Shown here: one piece after another, positions 8,775-18,039 of the stretch
Numbering within the stretch: position 1 is the stretch's first letter
Layout: each line of letters begins with the position of its first letter
Assembly: GCA_963837805.1 (NCBI GenBank)
Contig: CAWIOU010000023.1
Location: 372,001 to 436,000 of the forward strand
Source of the DNA: Bog-756 sp963837805
GTDB taxonomy: Bacteria; Actinomycetota; Acidimicrobiia; Acidimicrobiales; RAAP-2
Direction of reading: 5' to 3'
Length of the DNA stretch: 64,000 nucleotides
Notes under the pieces: model-generated
Databases searched by the model: none
What the model was told of the DNA's origin: nothing
The model's input: the letters and a program-made list of their open reading frames with translations, nothing else
Program-made: the position numbers and the translations under genes

Positions 8775-9066
8775 CTAGTTCCAGCTCTCCACACGCCTGA
8801 ACGTGCGGCTCGGCCGACGGTTGAGCCGTCTCGTTCCAACTCCCACCTCGGCCCCGGTCACAACACCGGCTGCACGCCGGTTGGCGTTACTCAGGCCAAG
8901 GAGTTAGCGGCCGACGTATGACGCCGATCCTGCTCCGCCATGTGTGGTCGTTGATCGTGATGATGATCCTCGGGCGCTTGCCTCCACCGAGCGCTTCCAC
9001 GACCCTTTCGGGAATTTCCAGCCCCTTCATCGGTTCGGGTGGTTCGACGTTGGCTCGAAATCTCAT
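8775..9066 (-). pseudogene. DUF1905 (YdeI-type) protein, frameshifted
   Basis: The first half, from ATG 9066, reads MRFRANVEPPEPMKGLEIP then RPRIIITINDHTWRSRIG, typical of the small DUF1905 beta-barrel family. That frame runs into a stop at 8887. The missing half lies in the next frame as LLGLSNANRRAAGVVTGAEV, the usual family continuation. An extra base at the TT of 8904-8905 explains the shift. After GAEV the frame drifts again (VGVG, where another frame gives ELERDG), so a second indel near 8855 is possible. As read, no intact protein is made. Confidence 0.7.
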
Positions 9067-9193
9067 GTCGTTCCGACCTCCATCTGTCACATTTGTCCAT
9101 TCGCGATTGTCATATGTATGACCAACGTGAGCCTCATTCTGCGACACGAGGCATCCGTAAAGCCTGACCGATGACGAAATCAAGGAGGACCCC

Positions 9194-9649
9194 GTGCCGG
9201 TACGGATGAAGAATCCAGCCGTAATCATTCCCGAGGCCATGCAGGCTATCCAGGCGTTGGCCCAAGCCACCCACCAGGGAGGTGTGACCGAGTCGACCCT
9301 CGGCCTGGTCCACTTGCGGGCCAGTCAGATCAATGGCTGCAGCCCATGCGTGCAGTCGGGAACTGCCCATGCACGGCAGGCCGGTGAGAGTGAGGACCGT
9401 CTGGCCACGGCGGTGGCATGGCGGGAAGCGCCCTACTTCACCGACGCCGAGCGAGCGGCATTGGCACTGACCGAGGCCGTCACCCGCCTTGCCGACGTAG
9501 CGAACCCCGTGCCGGATGAGGTTTGGAATGAGGCAGCGCGGCACTTCGACGAGACAGGGCTCGCTGTGCTGCTTCTCGCCATCGCCACGACCAACGTCTT
9601 CAACCGACTCAACGTCGCCACCCGGCAAGAGGCCGGCGCTTGGGGATGA
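9194..9649 (+). CDS. Carboxymuconolactone decarboxylase / AhpD-like protein
   Basis: A 151-residue alpha-helical protein of the CMD/AhpD superfamily. The redox motif is present as INGCSPCVQSGTAHAR (CxxC with a downstream histidine), followed by the helix EDRLATAVAWREAPYFTDAERAAL. Such proteins act as alkylhydroperoxidase-type reductases or decarboxylases; the CxxC favours a peroxidase/disulfide role. GTG 9194 is chosen because AAGGAGGA lies at 9182-9189. Single gene, no operon partner in the same direction. Confidence 0.87.
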   Translation: MPVRMKNPAVIIPEAMQAIQALAQATHQGGVTESTLGLVHLRASQINGCSPCVQSGTAHARQAGESEDRLATAVAWREAPYFTDAERAALALTEAVTRLADVANPVPDEVWNEAARHFDETGLAVLLLAIATTNVFNRLNVATRQEAGAWG

Positions 9650-9719
9650 GGTGGGGCGACGTCCAGACCCAGGCACCGCCGCTTGCCTTTGAACCTTCCA
9701 TAGCGCTGGGACGTGGCCG

Positions 9720-10451
9720 TCACATGGGGCTCTCGGCCAGGTCGACCAAGAGCTCCGCCACCAGGTCGGGGCGACACAGGAACGGCGAATGATCAGTCGG
9801 CCACTCGATCACTGAGCTACAACGGCCCGCCATGATGCGCTGAAGGTCGGGATGGACCGCCATGTCGTTAGTGCACACGACATAGGTGGACGGCTTGGTG
9901 TGCCACGCAGCAACCTTCGGCTCTCCCTGCAAGGTGATGAGCGGTTGAGGGCCGAGGTGCGCTATCGCCCAATCAACGGCGTGGGTGTCGCAGCCGTTGT
10001 AGAGGCACTCAGCTGCGCTCGAAGGGTCGAGCGTGATCAGGTCATCGGTACTCATGATGAACCCGGCCCCCAGGTTCGGTCGACCTTCGTGAGAGACGAG
10101 GCCGGCCTCGACCTCGGCGGTGGCGGCACTGACGCAAGACTCGCCGGCCTCAAGGGCGAAGGCGGCGACATAGACCAGGTGATGAACCGCAGGATGGAGT
10201 CCCGCCTCGGTGATGACAGCTCCGCCATAGGAGTGTCCGACGAGCACGACGTCACCGCCAAGGTCGTCAAGCGTCTCCCGCACACGCGCTGCGTCGGAAT
10301 GCAGGTCGCCGAAGGGGCCACCGTCCTCTCCGTGCCCGGGTAGATCGAGAGGGATGCACTCGACTCCCGCGGACCTGAGCAAAGGGACCACTCGCTGCCA
10401 TGCCCATGCGCCGTGCCACGCCCCATGGACCAAGACGATCAGTCGTTTCAT
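9720..10451 (-). CDS. Alpha/beta hydrolase
   Basis: A 243-residue alpha/beta hydrolase. Oxyanion-region motif VLVHGAWHGAWAWQ near the N terminus, nucleophile elbow VGHSYGG (serine), and a C-terminal histidine in WPTDHSPF; the acid is probably in the CTNDMAVHP segment. It resembles the plant-type esterase/hydroxynitrile-lyase-like group (HGAWHG and GHSYGG), a common bacterial hydrolase class. ATG 10451 starts MKRLIVLVHG, the natural first strand; the frame upstream to 10526 is unlikely to be translated. Substrate unknown. Confidence 0.87.
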   Translation of the reverse strand: MKRLIVLVHGAWHGAWAWQRVVPLLRSAGVECIPLDLPGHGEDGGPFGDLHSDAARVRETLDDLGGDVVLVGHSYGGAVITEAGLHPAVHHLVYVAAFALEAGESCVSAATAEVEAGLVSHEGRPNLGAGFIMSTDDLITLDPSSAAECLYNGCDTHAVDWAIAHLGPQPLITLQGEPKVAAWHTKPSTYVVCTNDMAVHPDLQRIMAGRCSSVIEWPTDHSPFLCRPDLVAELLVDLAESPM

Positions 10452-10660
10452 TTCTCCAAACCTAGAGCGACGTCGGTTTCTCGTCGGCCACTGCTCGGTG
10501 GTCGAGTAAGTGGTGCTTGGGGTCATGCCCGATCAGCGATGGCTGGAGCAGCCAACCTTCCGGGGCGATCACCGGTACCCGCGGCAAATCCCCACGGGAA
10601 CCGCCGTCGCGCCGCAGGTCGCCCCGGTCTCTCGCCGATCTCCTCATCGGGGCACGAGAT

Positions 10661-11419
10661 TCAGACGTCGTGACGCAACCACACGTTCGGTTCCCAGTAG
10701 TGGCCCAAGCCTGCCGACACGGTCAGAGGAGCCAGTCCGTCCGGGAAGATGTATCGGCCTTCCTCGGGAAATTGCATCTGCGTCCATGTCTCCCAGTCGA
10801 GAACGGGTGCACTGATCTGGAGTGACCGAGGTTCAGGGCGCAGGATCTTGGCCCCCGCCCGGACGTGAACACGCATCCAGGGATCGAACGGAAGGCCATC
10901 ATCTCGGAGCCAAGCGGAGTAGCGCTCAATGGAGGTCAAGGGATATCGACTCTTCCAGCTGGGTCGCACCGGAGCCACGAGAGGGGCCAATCCGGCAAGT
11001 CGTGCGACGACACCCATGGCCCGGATCACCAAAGAGCTGATCCCGAAACCCTGGTAGGCGGCATCGACTTCTGCGGCCAGGGCCGAGAGCGCCGTTGGAC
11101 CCTGCCGTTCGTCCACGGCGCGCAAGCCAACGGCGTCGATGCCGTTCGGGAGGTCTTCAAGGGTGCCGTCCCAGCGGAACGGAATGGTCCGACCGCGGGC
11201 GACCAAGCCTTCAGAGCGGCGGTCCGCAAACAGGATCTGAAGGTTGGCATAGCGGGGAAACAGCTCGCCGAAGTACCGACCGGTGTTGTTTCCATGCCGG
11301 TTGTATTCCGGCCACACCTGGTCGAAGAAGTCCTCCGACCTGGCTCGCTCCCAGAGCTCGGGACGCTCAGCGGCGGTGACGACTTCCAGCCATTCCGGCT
11401 GTCCTACAAGTGCCTGCAC
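10661..11419 (-). CDS. GNAT-superfamily N-acetyltransferase-like protein
   Basis: A 252-residue protein. The strand-helix region LSALAAEVDAAYQGFGISSLVIRAM corresponds to the acetyl-CoA binding V-x-x-x-x-Q-G-x-G loop of GNAT enzymes, here with QGFGIS. The N-terminal half contains GRYFGELFPRYANLQILFAD. The C-terminal half, with WETWTQMQFPEEGRYIFPDGL, is typical of a large actinobacterial family labelled GNAT-like and without known substrate. No signal peptide. No clear partner gene; the neighbours are a hydrolase and a dioxygenase on opposite strands. Confidence 0.65.
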   Translation of the reverse strand: MQALVGQPEWLEVVTAAERPELWERARSEDFFDQVWPEYNRHGNNTGRYFGELFPRYANLQILFADRRSEGLVARGRTIPFRWDGTLEDLPNGIDAVGLRAVDERQGPTALSALAAEVDAAYQGFGISSLVIRAMGVVARLAGLAPLVAPVRPSWKSRYPLTSIERYSAWLRDDGLPFDPWMRVHVRAGAKILRPEPRSLQISAPVLDWETWTQMQFPEEGRYIFPDGLAPLTVSAGLGHYWEPNVWLRHDV

Positions 11420-11503
11420 GGTCTCATGGTGTCACGGCTGGACTACTCGAGCAGAGAGGGCGACCCTTGACCTATCCGCCGGCGATGACAAGGCTTGTCT
11501 TCT

Positions 11504-12283
11504 ATGGACTTCGGAGAGCCGTCGGCTGACACCTCTGACCGACTCGCCTCATGGCGGGCGAACGGCTTTCTCCGAGTCGACGGCTTCATCTCGAACGATC
11601 GGTGCTCTTCGCTCCTCGCCGCGACGGATGACTTGCTAAAGGCACGAGGCGACGCCCACCCGGTCCGATTCGAGGGCAACCTCCCAAGCTCGCTCCCTCC
11701 CAAGGATCGGATCTCCAAGCTCTACGGGGTCCATCGGACAGAACCATTTCTGTCGCTGTGCACCAGCGACCATCTTCTCGCTCAGGTACGGCCGATGTTT
11801 CCTGGCGATATCGATGTATTTCTCTCGCAAGTGGTATGGAAGCTGCCTGGAGCACTGGGCCAGCCTTGGCATCAGGACTCATCCATCTTCCCCTTCGATC
11901 CACCACGTCCGGTCGTCGCCGCGTGGATCGCCCTGACTCCGGCGAACAATGAAACCAGTTGCCTCTGGATCAAGCCCGGATCGCATCTTGCCGAACTCGC
12001 ACCTCACGTCCGCAACAGGAATGGACCGACTGGTGGAAGGTACTTTGAACTCACCGATCAAGATTCCTCCGATAGCCGAGCACTGGTAATGGAACCCGGT
12101 GACCTCGCCCTCTTCGACAGTCATCTTGCCCATCGGAGCGGAGACAATGTGAGCGATGAGGGTCGGGTTGCCCTGTGCTTCCACTATGCATCCTCGGGTA
12201 CGGCGGACGGGACGTTCGATCAGTTCGGAACATCACCGTTCAACGACTGGATGCCTGCTTTTCGAGCTCGGGCACCCGCCTGA
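11504..12283 (+). CDS. Phytanoyl-CoA dioxygenase (PhyH) family protein
   Basis: A 259-residue Fe(II)/2-oxoglutarate-dependent oxygenase. The iron facial triad is visible: QPWHQDSSIF supplies His and Asp, and LFDSHLAHRSGDN supplies the distal His, with the following R a likely 2-oxoglutarate contact (RVALCFHY). SWRANGFLRVDGFIS is the usual N-terminal family segment. The substrate cannot be told from sequence; relatives hydroxylate acyl-CoAs or small natural products. ATG 11504 is preferred over an in-frame TTG at 11495. Monocistronic. Confidence 0.87.
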   Translation: MDFGEPSADTSDRLASWRANGFLRVDGFISNDRCSSLLAATDDLLKARGDAHPVRFEGNLPSSLPPKDRISKLYGVHRTEPFLSLCTSDHLLAQVRPMFPGDIDVFLSQVVWKLPGALGQPWHQDSSIFPFDPPRPVVAAWIALTPANNETSCLWIKPGSHLAELAPHVRNRNGPTGGRYFELTDQDSSDSRALVMEPGDLALFDSHLAHRSGDNVSDEGRVALCFHYASSGTADGTFDQFGTSPFNDWMPAFRARAPA

Positions 12284-12408
12284 ACGAGGCAGGATCGGCC
12301 AGGGTCATCAGGGAATGGTCCCGGGTCCTCCGACCGCCATCCTTCATTGCACCGCAACCGCTGGCAGGAGCGCTTAAGGACCTGAGATCTCAGGCCGATC
12401 TATCTCCT

Positions 12409-13341
12409 ATGGCTCGGCTGAAGGTCGTGGAGTGGAAGAAGTACGGACAACACAGGCTCTATCTGAAGACGCAGTCGGGAGAGGATGTCGGTTGGATCGA
12501 TCTCAAGAGTTCGAGATTCGAACTCTTGAGGACGACTTGCGGTCTGAATTCGAGCTGGCACTGAGAGAACAGGCCGCCGCCTATGTGTTGAAGGGAGACC
12601 GAGTTCTCATATCGTCGGATCGTCGGATCAGCCGCCCAACTGTGGCCGCTGATCCCATCGGGCTCCATCAATGGGACGAGCCGGCCGAGCACTCGGCTTC
12701 CGCCGAACAGCCTGAGCGCCCTTGGACCGACCTGGCTCTCAACAGGCCGGGCAATGGCATCAGAACACTTGCCAGGGCCCACCGGAGCACCGCACCCCTC
12801 AGTACCGGCATTGCTCGGCTCTTCAATATTCATACGGACGAGCGGGCCTATCGAATCGGTGCCGACGGCGAGGTGGCCACGGGAAAGGTGTTGGCCCGCC
12901 TTCCGGGCGGATGGAAGGTACTTCACTCGGTGCCGGTCGGATCTCATGGCTCGGATATCGATCACGTCGTGATCGGTCCGGGGGGCGTGTTCACCATCAA
13001 TACGAAACACCACCCGAATAGTTCGGTGTGGGTGGCCGGAGAGACGTTCCTCGTGAACGGGCTGAGACGCCCCTACGTCCGCAACTCCTGTTTTGAGGCG
13101 AAACGAGCTGTCCGGCTCCTCACCGGTCTCAGCGGGTTTTCCGTCCCGGTAACCGGAGTAATAGCCGTCGTGGGCGCCCATGAAGGATTCAAGGTCAAAG
13201 AGCAGCCACAGGGCGGGCTCGTTCACGTAGTTCGCGCGGAGGAACTTGGCCCACTGGTTGACGGAACGTCCCAGCTGTCTGAGCGGATGGGAGATCGATT
13301 GCCTGTTCGCACACGCCCGCAGGTCCACCACTTGGCTCTAG
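12409..13341 (+). pseudogene. NERD-domain protein with two compensating frameshifts
   Basis: Three frame segments make one normal NERD (nuclease-related domain) protein. The start, from ATG 12409, reads MARLKVVEWKKYGQHRLYLK then DVGWIDL. The middle, in another frame, has the NERD core: GADGEVATGKVL, GSDIDHVVIGPGGVFTINTK. The end returns to the first frame as LAHWLTERPS and FAHARRSTTWL, stopping at 13341. The shifts lie near 12505 (one base missing) and 13245 (one base extra). NERD proteins share the restriction-endonuclease-like fold; the GSDIDHVVIG aspartates and the INTK lysine are the expected active-site residues and are intact. Possibly functional if the indels are errors. Confidence 0.75.
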
Positions 13342-13504
13342 AGCCGTCGGCATCCTCTCGGAGGCCCATGGTCGGCTAGAAAAGGAGCGACCACAGCTGA
13401 AAGCGGGAGTGCCTGTGATCCAAGCGCCCACAGGTAGACCCGTTCGGTGACCCCCTTGCCCCTCGAGCGCCTTCGCAGCTTCGAACAGAGGACCGTCGCC
13501 GGGA

Positions 13505-14300
13505 TCAGGTCCCCTTCTCCCACGTGCCGGTAAAGCCACCCGTCGGGGTGAAGTCGCTCAGCTTCAGAAGGCCAGCCATGTCCACCTTGTACACTTCCAG
13601 ACCGTTCTGTGCAGCGTTGGGTGTCAGATAGATGCGACCCTGAACCTTGCTGCCTCTCCCCCATCCCGCTCGACAGTCCGTGAATTGAGTCGTTCCAAAG
13701 TCGGCAAGAGGCTCATGGCCGCCGCTGATAAGAGGTCGCTCGATGATGCACTCGGCCTGGTCGCTGGGAGGGGCGGACCTGACCGTGTGGTATTCAACCC
13801 ACTCCTTGGCTCCGGCCGACGAAAAGTCCTCGAGTTCCATGGATGACGGTGCCATGACCACTCTGTGTGGAGGGTGCCCATCTGACGAGGGAATCCATCA
13901 CGTCACCCGGATGCACCCCATCGACGAAGTCTCGTTGGTGGTTGACAGGAAACTCTTCCCACCAGGCCCGGTATCGTGCAACACCAGCCCTGCACTCGGA
14001 CTCGCTGCCCGCTTGGAACAGCGGATTGCTCTGTGTGCCATCACCTGCACCGGCCCAGTTGGACACGGCCGAGTTGGCACCGGACGGACAGCGGACCTCG
14101 GGGACCGTCCATGAAGCCTCAGCCAGGTGAAAACTGTTCCTCGTCCCTGGGACGATCGATGAGCTCATTCCAGCCCAGGTCTCAACCACCTGTACGCCTG
14201 ACGATGCGGTGCTCTGTTCGGCGACGACAAGCGGCGCCAAGATCAAGCAAGGAGTGAGACTCAGCACGGTAACGAAGAATCGACGCCAGGCACCGCTCAT
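13505..14300 (-). pseudogene. Secreted G1-type glutamic peptidase (eqolisin-like), frameshifted
   Basis: The first segment (ATG 14300, MSGAWRRFF) has a signal peptide ending near AEQSTASS, then the G1 signature SNWAGAGDGTQ, NPLFQAGSESECRAG and RYRAWWEEFP. The second segment, in another frame, has AECIIERP and LADFGTTQFTDC. In G1 peptidases the catalytic pair is a Gln and a Glu; here they would be the Q of LFQAG and an E of AECIIERP. The frames join between about 13815 and 13880. The enzyme would be secreted. As read it is broken. Confidence 0.65.
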
Positions 14301-14479
14301 ACGACCCCCCTTCAATCAGGGCCACACCCCAATTTGCCATACCGAGGAGTTACCCGCTCCGGGGAGGGCGGAGACGCAGTCCCAGGCCACCCCACCTGGG
14401 CACCATCAAGACAGCTCGTCGCCGACGGCTCCCCGACCGTGTCTTCGCAGAGCCTTCGCCCGACGAATGGATCACCACC

Positions 14480-15691
14480 TCACGAGGGCCCGGATGATCC
14501 TCCGGGCGTGGCCGGTTCCCGCGGGAGGCCGAGGACGCGCTCGCCGATGATGTTGCGCTGGATCTGGTCAGTCCCTCCCCCGATCCGCGACGACCACTGC
14601 GAGAGAAAGTACTGCTGCCAGAATCCACCATCAGGTGCGGCCTCCACGCCGAGCATCGCAGACGCACCTTCCAGTTCGAGCATGAGGTCGGCGGTGCGGG
14701 CGATGTGGAGCGAGTAGAAGAGCTTCAGGATCGAGCTCTCGGGACCGGGTGGACGGCCCTGGCTCAGAGCAGTCTGCACCCGCAACCCGAGGTACCGAAG
14801 GATCTCCAGCCGCGTATAGGCATTGACCAACCCCTGACGCACCACCGGCCGTCTGTCGGCGCCAGCGGCTGCCGCCAGCGGCCGGAAGTCATCGAAGGAG
14901 ATCCCCCCGCCACCGATCATCACCCGTTCGCTCTGGAGGGTGGTCCGGGCCACCAGCCAGCCCTCGTCGACCTTCCCGACGACATTGGCATCCGGAATCC
15001 GGAGGTTGGTGAGGTAGACCTCGTTGAAGTGGGCGACCCCGTCGATCTGGCGCAGTGGGCGAACCTCGATGCCATCGGAGTCCATATCGACCAGAAAGTA
15101 GGTGATCCCCTTGTTCTTGGGTGCGGATGGATCGGTCCGAGCCAACAGTATCGCCCACTGGCTGTGTCGGGCGAGCGACGTCCACACCTTCTGTCCATTC
15201 ACCACCCATCCCCCGCCTTCGCGCACCGCAGTCGTCCGCAGACTGGCCAGATCGGAGCCGGCGTCCGGTTCGCTGAACAGCTGACACCACACCTCGTCGC
15301 CGTGGAGCATGGCGTCGAGGTGGGTCGCCTGTTGTTCCGGTGTACCCCATGCCATCAGTGTCGGGCCCACCATGCCCAGGGCCACGGCCAGGGAGCCGGT
15401 GGCTACTTCGAACCGGGCCTGCTCCTGGTTGAAGATGGCCTGTTCCATGGGGGTGCCCCCGCGGCCCCCGAACTCGACTGGCCAGGTGATACCGGCCCAT
15501 CCTCCGTCGGCCAGGGTGCGCTGCCACGCGCGGCAGCGAGCCACATGTTCATCTTGCGCCTCAGGCGACGGATCGCGCCAACGGGCACGCGTGGCAACGG
15601 CTCCGGTCTGCCGTCGGGGTGCGTGGCGCTCCAACCAGGCACGCGCCTCCCGACGAAAAATCGCCTCCTCGGGAGTGTCGTCGAAGTCCAT
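14480..15691 (-). CDS. Acyl-CoA dehydrogenase
   Basis: A 403-residue flavoenzyme of normal family length. N-terminal helical domain FDDTPEEAIFRREARAWLER; middle beta domain with CQLFSEPDAGSDLASLRT (FAD/substrate contact) and NGQKVWTSLARHSQWAILLAR; C-terminal helical domain ending RIGGGTDQIQRNIIGERVLGLPRE, the family signature. It would introduce a 2,3-double bond in an acyl-CoA and pass electrons to electron-transferring flavoprotein. Chain-length preference is not readable. It is not in an obvious operon, though a crotonase follows at 16649. Confidence 0.95.
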   Translation of the reverse strand: MDFDDTPEEAIFRREARAWLERHAPRRQTGAVATRARWRDPSPEAQDEHVARCRAWQRTLADGGWAGITWPVEFGGRGGTPMEQAIFNQEQARFEVATGSLAVALGMVGPTLMAWGTPEQQATHLDAMLHGDEVWCQLFSEPDAGSDLASLRTTAVREGGGWVVNGQKVWTSLARHSQWAILLARTDPSAPKNKGITYFLVDMDSDGIEVRPLRQIDGVAHFNEVYLTNLRIPDANVVGKVDEGWLVARTTLQSERVMIGGGGISFDDFRPLAAAAGADRRPVVRQGLVNAYTRLEILRYLGLRVQTALSQGRPPGPESSILKLFYSLHIARTADLMLELEGASAMLGVEAAPDGGFWQQYFLSQWSSRIGGGTDQIQRNIIGERVLGLPREPATPGGSSGPS

Positions 15692-15910
15692 GATGGCTCA
15701 CCGCTTCCAGATCGTGCATCGTCCCACTCGGGAGGACGGGCGTCATGCTCCCACCGTTCGTGCCCGGGGCGAAAACCGGCGCACGCCGCGTCGAGCCACT
15801 GGGAAGGCCACCCGTGCCAGGCTGACATGGACCAAAGACGGAGAGGCTTGACCGGCGAGCATTCCACGGCCGTACGACCTGGAGCAACCGCATGGACGAC
15901 TGATGACGCG

Positions 15911-15943
15911 AAACACCGGGCAGGATTGACCTGCCCGGTGTTT
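15911..15943. terminator. Rho-independent terminator, perfect 14-bp stem
   Basis: AAACACCGGGCAGG (15911-15924), loop ATTGA, and CCTGCCCGGTGTTT (15930-15943) pair perfectly. On the minus strand the hairpin begins about 20 bases after the stop of the secreted-protein gene 15963-16400 and ends in TTT, so it terminates that gene. The T tract exists on both sides, so it may work in both directions. Confidence 0.8.
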
Positions 15944-15962
15944 CCACAACGTACGCAGTTCG

Positions 15963-16400
15963 TCAGCGAATCCGATCGACCGCCTTGGTCAGGCGAGCCG
16001 GCAACTTGGCTTCGATCGCCTTGGCTTGGGCCTCGGTCAGCTTGTGGTTGGTCACGGCCTGGCTGATCTTGGCGTCCGCCGCGCCGTCCAGAGCATTGAC
16101 CACCGACTGGGCATCCACGCCGTGCTGGCTGGCCACCTCGGCGATCGACTTGCCCGATCGGAGCTCGGCCACCAGGGCCTGCGGCGAGACGCCGATCGTC
16201 TTGGCGCTGATGGCGACACCGTCACGCCGGAGCTCCCGGCGATGGGCCTGGACCCACGCATGAAGAGGATGGGCCCGCGTTTGGGTCGCCGCGCTCGGCG
16301 GTGCGGATGGGGACGAAGCGTAGGCGGCCGTCCCGACAGCGATCCCTCCGAGCAGGGCCCCCGCGATCACAACCGAGGCGATGACTTTCTTCTTCAACAT
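15963..16400 (-). CDS. Secreted helical protein of unknown function
   Basis: A 145-residue protein with a standard signal peptide (MLKKKVIASVVIAGALLGGI, cleavage probably near AYASS). The mature part is a string of short helices: KTIGVSPQALVAELRSGKSI, IAEVASQHGVDAQSVVNAL, and KLTEAQAKAIEAKLPARLTK. This fits a family of actinobacterial exported proteins with repeated helix-turn-helix-like units, function unknown. GAGGAG lies about 7 bases before ATG 16400, and a strong terminator follows the gene, so it is a complete single-gene unit. Confidence 0.75.
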   Translation of the reverse strand: MLKKKVIASVVIAGALLGGIAVGTAAYASSPSAPPSAATQTRAHPLHAWVQAHRRELRRDGVAISAKTIGVSPQALVAELRSGKSIAEVASQHGVDAQSVVNALDGAADAKISQAVTNHKLTEAQAKAIEAKLPARLTKAVDRIR

Positions 16401-16648
16401 TGTTTGCTCCTCATTGGTGTGACGTGAATATGTACTGACCCCTCATTCTCGGGGTCGAACGTGAAGAATCAGTAGCGGAAATGTGAGGATTCGATGAGCA
16501 CCTGCATGGAACCCCGTCTCATGGCACGGCACCGGTACAGTTCAGGGTATCGTCAGCCTTCGGCTCGGTGGGGTCGGGGCCTAGCCGGTAGGCCACGCTG
16601 AGTCGATCCCGCCGCCAGGGCATGGCGCTGTCGAAAGGCTGAAGAATC

Positions 16649-17356
16649 GTGAGTCTGGTCACCTATACGTGCACTGATTCCATCGCCACCATCACGATGG
16701 ATGATGGCAAGGCAAACGTCTTGTCGCCGGACATGCAATCGGAAATCCATGGCGCATTGGATCAGGCGGTCGCCGACCGGGCTGTGGTCATTCTCCAAGG
16801 GCGGGAGAGCATCTTCTCGGGCGGGTTCGATCTTGCCGTCCTTCGTTCCGGTGGACCTGCTGCCGTTCGGATGCTGAAGGGCGGGTTCGTGCTCTCCGAG
16901 CGTTTGCTCACCTTCCCCAGACCGGTGGTGGGGGTCTGTCCCGGACATGCCGTGGCCATGGGGCTGTTCCTGCTCCTCTCGACCGACTACCGGATCGGCG
17001 CGTCCGGGTCATACCGGATCACGGCCAACGAAGTAGCGATCGGCCTCACCATGCCTCGGGCCGCCGTCGAGATCCTCCGGCAACGCCTGACTCCGGCTGC
17101 CTTCAACCGGTCGGTCATGCTCGCCGAGATCTTCTCCCCGGTCAATGCCGTCGAGTGCGGCTTTCTCGACCAGGTGGTCGACCGCTCGGAGCTCGACGGT
17201 TCGGCTCGGGCCATCGCCATCTCGCTGGTCAGTCTGGACGCTGCCGCTCACCTGGCCACCAAGGAGCGGGCCCGTCAGCAGACGCTCACCGCCCTCCGGG
17301 AGGCGATGGAATCCGACGCCGCCGAGTACGACGGTCTCCTCCCACCACCGAGCTGA
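16649..17356 (+). CDS. Enoyl-CoA hydratase/isomerase (crotonase) family protein
   Basis: A 235-residue crotonase-fold protein, starting at GTG 16649. The oxyanion-hole segments are visible: ESIFSGGFDLAVL and GHAVAMGLFLLLSTDYRIGA. The N-terminal strand pair ATITMDDGKANVLSPDM is typical. The catalytic glutamates of true hydratases (in ETKLG- and GCEL-type contexts) are not obvious in the second half, where ANEVAIGLTMPRAAVEIL stands, so isomerase or another crotonase chemistry is possible. It acts on an acyl-CoA, possibly one made by the nearby acyl-CoA dehydrogenase. Confidence 0.88.
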   Translation: MSLVTYTCTDSIATITMDDGKANVLSPDMQSEIHGALDQAVADRAVVILQGRESIFSGGFDLAVLRSGGPAAVRMLKGGFVLSERLLTFPRPVVGVCPGHAVAMGLFLLLSTDYRIGASGSYRITANEVAIGLTMPRAAVEILRQRLTPAAFNRSVMLAEIFSPVNAVECGFLDQVVDRSELDGSARAIAISLVSLDAAAHLATKERARQQTLTALREAMESDAAEYDGLLPPPS

Positions 17357-17419
17357 TCGGAGCGGCGGCGAGGCCCTCGCCCAGGCGGTCGGACCGGCCA
17401 GGAGGGACGATCCCTGAGG

Positions 17420-17953
17420 CTACGGGAAGGGTTCGTCCAGGTCATGCTGCATGAGGAGGAGGTCGAGACGCTGTCCCCACTTCTCACCGATCCCCGGCAT
17501 CCGGCCGACGACGTGGAATCCCAACCGGGCGTGGAAGTCAACGGATCGGACGTTGGTGGAATCGATAGCGGCGACCATCACCCGGATCCCGACGGATCGT
17601 GCCACCTCCGCCAGTTCGAGCAGCAGCGCCCGACCGACACCGCGGCCCCAGTGGCTCTCGGCCACGTGGATCGAATGCTCGACAGTGAACCGGTAGCCCG
17701 GCCACCGTCTCGAATCCCGGAAGTCGCCGTAGGTCGCCCACCCCACCACGGCCCTCTGCTCCACGGCCACCAGCACCGGGTTCGAAGCCCGCTCCTTCTC
17801 CCGGAACCACTCCAATCGCTCGCCGACGGAGTAGGGAACCTCGGTCCACTCATAGGTCGTGGTGGCCAGCAGGGCGTTGTAGATCTGCGTGATGGCGGCA
17901 ACGTCCTCCTCGGCGCCGGCGCGGATGACCATCGCAGACTCGGACGGCGTCAT
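17420..17953 (-). CDS. GNAT N-acetyltransferase, phosphinothricin-acetyltransferase-like
   Basis: A 177-residue GNAT enzyme. The N-terminal RAGAEEDVAAITQIYNALL and TYEWTEVPYSVGERLEWF fit the Pat/YncA-type subgroup that acetylates small amines such as phosphinothricin or methionine sulfone. The acetyl-CoA loop is HWGRGVGRALLLEL. C-terminal HARLGFHVVGRMPGIGEKWGQ is the usual subgroup ending. No part is missing. The substrate should be taken as unknown. Start: ATG 17953; a second ATG seven residues later (MVIRAG) is equally good. Confidence 0.88.
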   Translation of the reverse strand: MTPSESAMVIRAGAEEDVAAITQIYNALLATTTYEWTEVPYSVGERLEWFREKERASNPVLVAVEQRAVVGWATYGDFRDSRRWPGYRFTVEHSIHVAESHWGRGVGRALLLELAEVARSVGIRVMVAAIDSTNVRSVDFHARLGFHVVGRMPGIGEKWGQRLDLLLMQHDLDEPFP

Positions 17954-18039
17954 CCTGCCAGTTCACACCTCGGGCCCGGGCACCCACAACAAACGAGGCT
18001 CCTCTGCCCGGACCCCGGCCGCATCCGGTGCATTGAACC

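Noticed and set aside
10462..10647. 61-codon minus-strand frame upstream of the alpha/beta hydrolase
   Set aside because: No recognisable motif or ribosome-binding site; could be real but cannot be supported.
15403..16066. Plus-strand open frame of more than 450 codons opposite the acyl-CoA dehydrogenase gene
   Set aside because: High-GC DNA leaves long open frames opposite real genes; its protein has no recognisable segment while the minus strand gives a complete acyl-CoA dehydrogenase.
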